Assembly: GCA_039814545.1 (NCBI GenBank)
Contig: JBCCBB010000002.1
Coordinates: 72,925-136,924 of the forward strand
Direction: 5' to 3'
Source of the DNA: CALBPI01 sp039814545
GTDB taxonomy: Bacteria; Pseudomonadota; Gammaproteobacteria; Steroidobacterales; Woeseiaceae
DNA: 64,000 nt
Both the position numbers and the translations under genes were made by a program. Shown here piece after piece: positions 60,691 through 64,000 of this stretch (the stretch's first letter is position 1; every line of letters begins with the position of its first letter). Below the pieces are notes generated by a model. That model was not told where the DNA came from and searched no databases. It was given only the letters and a program-made list of their open reading frames with translations.

Positions 60691-61665
60691 TTAGTCGAAG
60701 ATGGGGTGAAAGCGGTTAAACGCCGCCTCGGTAAATACGCCTGGATCGTTGAAGCGGCGGTTCTGGTTCATACCCGCAATGGCCGCCATCTCGTCGTCAC
60801 TGAGCGCGAAATCAAACACATCGATGTTTTCTGCAAGCCGCTCGACGCGGCTTGTCTTCGGAATGACCGCCGTGCCCCGCTGCACGCCCCAGCGCAGGAC
60901 CACCTGCGCCGGCGACTTGCCATGCTTCGCCGCGATCTCGGTCACCACGGCCGAGTTCATGACGTTCTCCTGTTCCGTGGCCATGTCGAGTTCTTTGTAG
61001 GACGAAGCGCCAAGCGGCGAGAACGCCGTCATGGGCAGGTCGTACATCGACGCGAGCCGCAGCAGTTTTTCCTGGGTCAGGTAAGGATGCGACTCGACCT
61101 GCAACATGGCGGGCTTGATCCGCGCATAGCTCATGAGGTCATGGACCAGCCCCGTGCTGTAGTTGCAGATCCCGATGCGTTTCACGAGCCCCTCATCGAC
61201 GAGCGCTTCCATGGCGCGCCAGGTATCGGCGAGCGGCACGCTGATCGGTGTCATGGCTGGCGACGCGGCGTCGGGGTCCGGAAACCACTCAGGTGGGTAG
61301 CGCTCGCTGATGGGCACGTACTGCAGCGCAACCGGGAAGTGAATCAGGTACAAGTCGAGGTAGTCTAGCTGCAAGTCGGCAAGCGTCTTCTCGAGACCTT
61401 CGCGAACGCGGTCCGGCTCATGGAAGGTGTTCCAGAGCTTGGACGTGACCCAGAGTTCTTCGCGCGTGCAGTCGCCGGCGGCAATGGCGTCGGCGATGCC
61501 CTGCCCCGCCTCGATCTCGTTGCCGTAGTCACAGGCGCTGTCGATGTGGCGGTAGCCCGCGGCGATCGCGGCACGCACCATCTCGGCGGTCTTGTCGCGG
61601 TCGATCTTCCAGAGCCCGATGCCCACTTGTGGCATCGACGACGTGAATTCGGTGGTGAAAGCCAA
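60691..61665 (-). CDS. Aldo/keto reductase, xylose-reductase-like
   Basis: The 324-residue (beta/alpha)8 enzyme has a complete AKR catalytic tetrad: Asp42 and Tyr47 in HIDSACDYGNE, Lys76 in WVTSKLWN and His109 in YLIHFP. The extended loop after it (ALQYVPISERYPPEW) is shared with yeast-type xylose reductases. The NADPH site appears as VIPKTSRVERLAENIDVFDF. It should reduce an aldose or other aldehyde with NAD(P)H. It lies 11 bases downstream of the Gfo/Idh/MocA gene and upstream of the oxygenase, so the three form an operon. The physiological sugar is not known. Confidence 0.93.
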   Translation of the reverse strand: MAFTTEFTSSMPQVGIGLWKIDRDKTAEMVRAAIAAGYRHIDSACDYGNEIEAGQGIADAIAAGDCTREELWVTSKLWNTFHEPDRVREGLEKTLADLQLDYLDLYLIHFPVALQYVPISERYPPEWFPDPDAASPAMTPISVPLADTWRAMEALVDEGLVKRIGICNYSTGLVHDLMSYARIKPAMLQVESHPYLTQEKLLRLASMYDLPMTAFSPLGASSYKELDMATEQENVMNSAVVTEIAAKHGKSPAQVVLRWGVQRGTAVIPKTSRVERLAENIDVFDFALSDDEMAAIAGMNQNRRFNDPGVFTEAAFNRFHPIFD

Positions 61666-61676
61666 CGGTAGTCTCC

Positions 61677-62900
61677 TTAATCGCCGCAGAGGTCCTGCAG
61701 CCCTTCCTGTTCAATAAGGGTGTCGATCATCACGGGCGCACCGCTCGCAATCGACTGTTGCGCGGCCGAGGCGACGACCACCGACCACAGCCCATCGCGC
61801 GGTGTCGCGGCATGCGAGGCGATGCCCGCCAGCCGATCGCTAAACGCCATGTGTTCGAAGTAGGTCGCGCCGTGGTGGCCACTCTTCTCGATAACAGCGG
61901 GATAGCCAATATCGACCAACCGACGTGTTGAGGGCTCGTGGCGCTCGATCTCAAGCGTGCAGGACTCACCGCCACCATGCAAAAAATCAAAACGCTCGCT
62001 GGCACGCAGGACACCACGGTTGCCGGACAACACAAGGTCCTCACGGAAGCTGGGCGCGGCCATATTGAGCGAGAAGCTGGCGCGCAGACCCGAGGCGTAG
62101 TCGACGATCACGAGGCCGTGATCATCGATATCCGAGGGCGTGCCGTCGTAGTCGAAATCGCGGAAGTTGACGGCCTGCCCGCCTGACGCATAGACGCGCG
62201 ACGCGCGCGACTGCGCGAAGCCGTTCATGAGGTCGAAGTAGTGGCAGCACTTCTCGACAAACGTGCCACCCGAGAAGCGGTTGAACTTGTTCCATTGCCC
62301 CACCTTGTCGAGAAATGGCGGCCGGTACTCGCTGACCTCAATCATGTGCAGCGGCCCGATGCTGTCGCGCTCGAACACCTCGAATCCGGCCTCGCGGTAC
62401 TGCGCCTTGTAGCGGTACTGCAGGCCGATCTGGATGAAGCTCTCATAGCCATCCGCAAGGCGCACGATCTCGGCCGCGTCCGCGACCGTCGTCGCCATGG
62501 GCTTTTCAAGAAAGATGGGTTTTCGCGATGCCATCGCCGTGCGCAGGACATCGAGATGCGTGTGATTGGGTGAGCAGATGAACAGCGCGTCAGCGTCGGT
62601 GTCGTTGCACGCGGCCTCCAGCGTATCGTGCTGGCGCGGCATGTCGGCCTGGCGCCCGGCAAACATGTCGAGCGCGGCCGCCATGCTTTGCGGCGCGGGG
62701 TCCCAAATGGCGCCGACCCGCGCGCGACCGTGCAGCGCTGCGACACGCATGTGCTCGGTGCCGATCGTACCCGTGCCGATCACATTGATCGTGTACTCGG
62801 GATCGCGGCGCGCGTAGATGTAGTGGTCCGCGGCCGTGATGTGCTGTTGGCCCGTCGCCGACTCAAAGTGGCGCATGCGGGGTCGGATCGACTCGGTCAT
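61677..62900 (-). CDS. Gfo/Idh/MocA-family oxidoreductase
   Basis: The 407-residue enzyme has a Rossmann start INVIGTGTIGTEHMR near residue 39, FICSPNHTHLDVL, and the family EKP motif in FLEKPMATTV, followed by the C-terminal alpha/beta domain. These proteins are NAD(P)-dependent sugar, inositol or glycoside dehydrogenases. The first 35 residues before the Rossmann fold are longer than usual. It is first in the three-gene operon. It is divergent from the LacI-type regulator, with 107 bases between the starts. The substrate is unknown. Confidence 0.92.
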   Translation of the reverse strand: MTESIRPRMRHFESATGQQHITAADHYIYARRDPEYTINVIGTGTIGTEHMRVAALHGRARVGAIWDPAPQSMAAALDMFAGRQADMPRQHDTLEAACNDTDADALFICSPNHTHLDVLRTAMASRKPIFLEKPMATTVADAAEIVRLADGYESFIQIGLQYRYKAQYREAGFEVFERDSIGPLHMIEVSEYRPPFLDKVGQWNKFNRFSGGTFVEKCCHYFDLMNGFAQSRASRVYASGGQAVNFRDFDYDGTPSDIDDHGLVIVDYASGLRASFSLNMAAPSFREDLVLSGNRGVLRASERFDFLHGGGESCTLEIERHEPSTRRLVDIGYPAVIEKSGHHGATYFEHMAFSDRLAGIASHAATPRDGLWSVVVASAAQQSIASGAPVMIDTLIEQEGLQDLCGD

Positions 62901-62972
62901 GAGCGTGGCTCTCGCATCGCGAAGCGCCGGCAGTCGAACTGGCGCGCCCGGCGTGCTACAAGAAAAAGAGAT

Positions 62973-62990
62973 GCGGCAGCGCGCTGCCGC
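62973..62990. promoter_or_regulatory. Predicted LacI-type operator
   Basis: GCGGCAGCGCGCTGCCGC is a perfect 18-base palindrome with a central CG, the symmetry expected of LacI/GalR operators. It lies in the 107-base gap between the divergent oxidoreductase and lacI-type genes, 18 bases before the regulator start. Binding would let the regulator repress both itself and the catabolic operon. Confidence 0.65.
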
Positions 62991-63007
62991 GAAAGAGGAG
63001 TATCGAG

Positions 63008-64000
63008 TTGGGCCGACACCTGGGCAGTCGCCGCGTGACGATCAAGGACATCGCCAAAGCGGCCAATGTGCACCCGTCGACGGTCACGCGCGCGTTGCAG
63101 GGCAGCACAAGCGTCAAACCCGACACGCGCGAGCGCGTCGCGGCCTTGGCCCAGGAGATGGGCTACCGTCCCAACATGGCTGCCCGTACGCTCGTGATGC
63201 GGCGCAGCCACATCGTGGGCGTTGCGATCCCGGACATGACCAACCCGTTCTTCGCCGATCTCGCGCACGGCATCGAAGACGAGGCCGCCAAGCATGGGTT
63301 GCGCGTTCTGATCCGAAATACGAGCGGAATCGAGTCGGCCGAACGAGATGCCGTCGGCTTTTTCCTGGAGCTCAAAGTGGACGGCGTCATCGTTCCGATG
63401 GCGCGGTGCCCCAACGCGTTCTACGACAGCCTGGCGGCGACCGTACCCATCGTGCACGTCAATCGCAGCGAGGCGCCGCACCACGTCAGCTGTGACTCGG
63501 TGAGCGGCAGTCGCGCCATCATGGAACACCTGCTTGAACTTGGGCATCGGCGCATCGCGTTCGTCTCGGGCCCAACCGGACCGGGACCCGAGCCCAAAAC
63601 TCGCGCCTACCGCGAAGCGCTCGAGCAACACGGGATCGCCTATGAGCCCGACTACATCCTGAGCTTCTCGGGCGCGCTCGACGACTGCGCCGAACTGGCT
63701 GATAGCCTCTTGCGACGAACGCCGCGGCCGACAGCCGTGTTTGCCTGGAACGACCTCTGCGCCATCGGACTCATCCATGCACTGCGCGAGCGAGGGCTCG
63801 AGGTCCCGCGTGACATGTCCGTTGCCGGACACGACGATCTTGAGATCGCCGCGAGACTGGAGCCACCGCTGACGACGGTGCACTGGCCGATGTACCAGAT
63901 GGGTCAACACAGCATTCGTTACCTGTACAAACTGCGCGAAGGCCGCAATGCGCAGCGACCCGCCGTACCGGCACCAGAGCTGCAGGTTCGAGGCTCGACA
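63008..64000 (+). CDS. LacI-family transcriptional regulator, 3' partial
   Basis: The frame is open to the window end, giving 331 residues without a stop. The N-terminal helix-turn-helix spans residues 10-32 (VTIKDIAKAANVHPSTVTRAL), with the hinge region at YRPNMAARTL. The periplasmic-binding-like sensor domain follows (IVGVAIPDMTNPFFADLAHGIEDEA, GHRRIAFVSGP, FAWNDLCAIGLIHAL and VAGHDDLEIA). The start is TTG 63008, preceded by an AGAGGAG Shine-Dalgarno at seven bases; GTG 63035 is an alternative. It is divergent from the sugar-oxidoreductase operon and is its likely repressor. The inducer is unknown. Confidence 0.92.
   Translation, partial: MGRHLGSRRVTIKDIAKAANVHPSTVTRALQGSTSVKPDTRERVAALAQEMGYRPNMAARTLVMRRSHIVGVAIPDMTNPFFADLAHGIEDEAAKHGLRVLIRNTSGIESAERDAVGFFLELKVDGVIVPMARCPNAFYDSLAATVPIVHVNRSEAPHHVSCDSVSGSRAIMEHLLELGHRRIAFVSGPTGPGPEPKTRAYREALEQHGIAYEPDYILSFSGALDDCAELADSLLRRTPRPTAVFAWNDLCAIGLIHALRERGLEVPRDMSVAGHDDLEIAARLEPPLTTVHWPMYQMGQHSIRYLYKLREGRNAQRPAVPAPELQVRGST

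Noticed and set aside
62897..63910. 337-codon open frame on the minus strand over the start of the regulator region
   Set aside because: The plus strand encodes an unmistakable LacI-family protein with helix-turn-helix and sensor domain; the minus frame has no family resemblance and is a high-GC shadow.

Overview
The window is a high-GC, densely packed chromosomal segment of a gammaproteobacterium, cut at both ends inside genes. The affiliation is inferred from the gene families: AceK, a Wzz/Wzi/SLBB exopolysaccharide set, a GlnK-type PII protein, proBA, ilvBH and a TauD-like enzyme. It looks like an environmental, probably marine, lineage; I cannot name a genus from sequence alone. No tRNA, rRNA, CRISPR array or recognisable insertion sequence was seen.

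Layout. (1) 1-13.9 kb is a surface-polysaccharide locus. A glycosyltransferase (partial) and a Wzx-like flippase lie on the plus strand. Facing them is a nine-gene minus-strand run: wzi, an SLBB export protein, wzz, rfbB, rfbD, rfbA, rfbC, a glycosyltransferase and a kinase-methyltransferase fusion. (2) 13.9-20.5 kb holds a RutE-like nitroreductase, an MBL-fold hydrolase coupled to a Nudix hydrolase, a solitary PII protein, and a four-gene cluster (DUF2064 protein, TVP38 membrane protein, MerA-like flavoprotein, family 2 glycosyltransferase). (3) 20.5-21.0 kb holds a GIY-YIG nuclease gene beside REP-like palindromes. (4) 21.0-30.6 kb is a ten-gene minus-strand operon: thioredoxin-like TlpA, periplasmic and TPR proteins, one ExbB, two ExbD and a TonB-like AgmX/PglI protein. 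A good sigma-54 promoter match lies upstream of it. (5) 31-37.4 kb holds apbE, lemA, an M48 peptidase, a SYLF protein and an MFS-acyltransferase fusion.

(6) 37.4-44.7 kb holds a very large AAA-like/WD40-type membrane protein divergent from a small kinase, a small unknown gene and a PlpD-like patatin with a beta-barrel. (7) 44.8-48.6 kb holds icd followed directly by its regulator aceK, then a 462-bp intergenic region crowded with inverted repeats. (8) 48.3-54.5 kb holds amino-acid synthesis: ilvH-proB-proA plus a small ORF on the minus strand, ilvB divergent from ilvH, and a threonine dehydratase-like gene. (9) 54.9-59.6 kb holds a membrane diguanylate cyclase, a VOC lipoprotein, a penicillin-acylase-family lipoprotein and a TPR protein. 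(10) 59.7-64 kb is a catabolic-type locus: a TauD/SyrP-like oxygenase, an aldo/keto reductase, a Gfo/Idh/MocA oxidoreductase and a divergent LacI regulator (partial), with a perfect 18-bp palindrome between the last two.

The most interesting items are the TlpA/TPR/ExbBD/PglI operon with its sigma-54 promoter match, the hairpin array at 47.9-48.3 kb, the GIY-YIG gene with a hairpin leader beside REP-like palindromes, the AAA-like/WD40 protein and the kinase-methyltransferase fusion.
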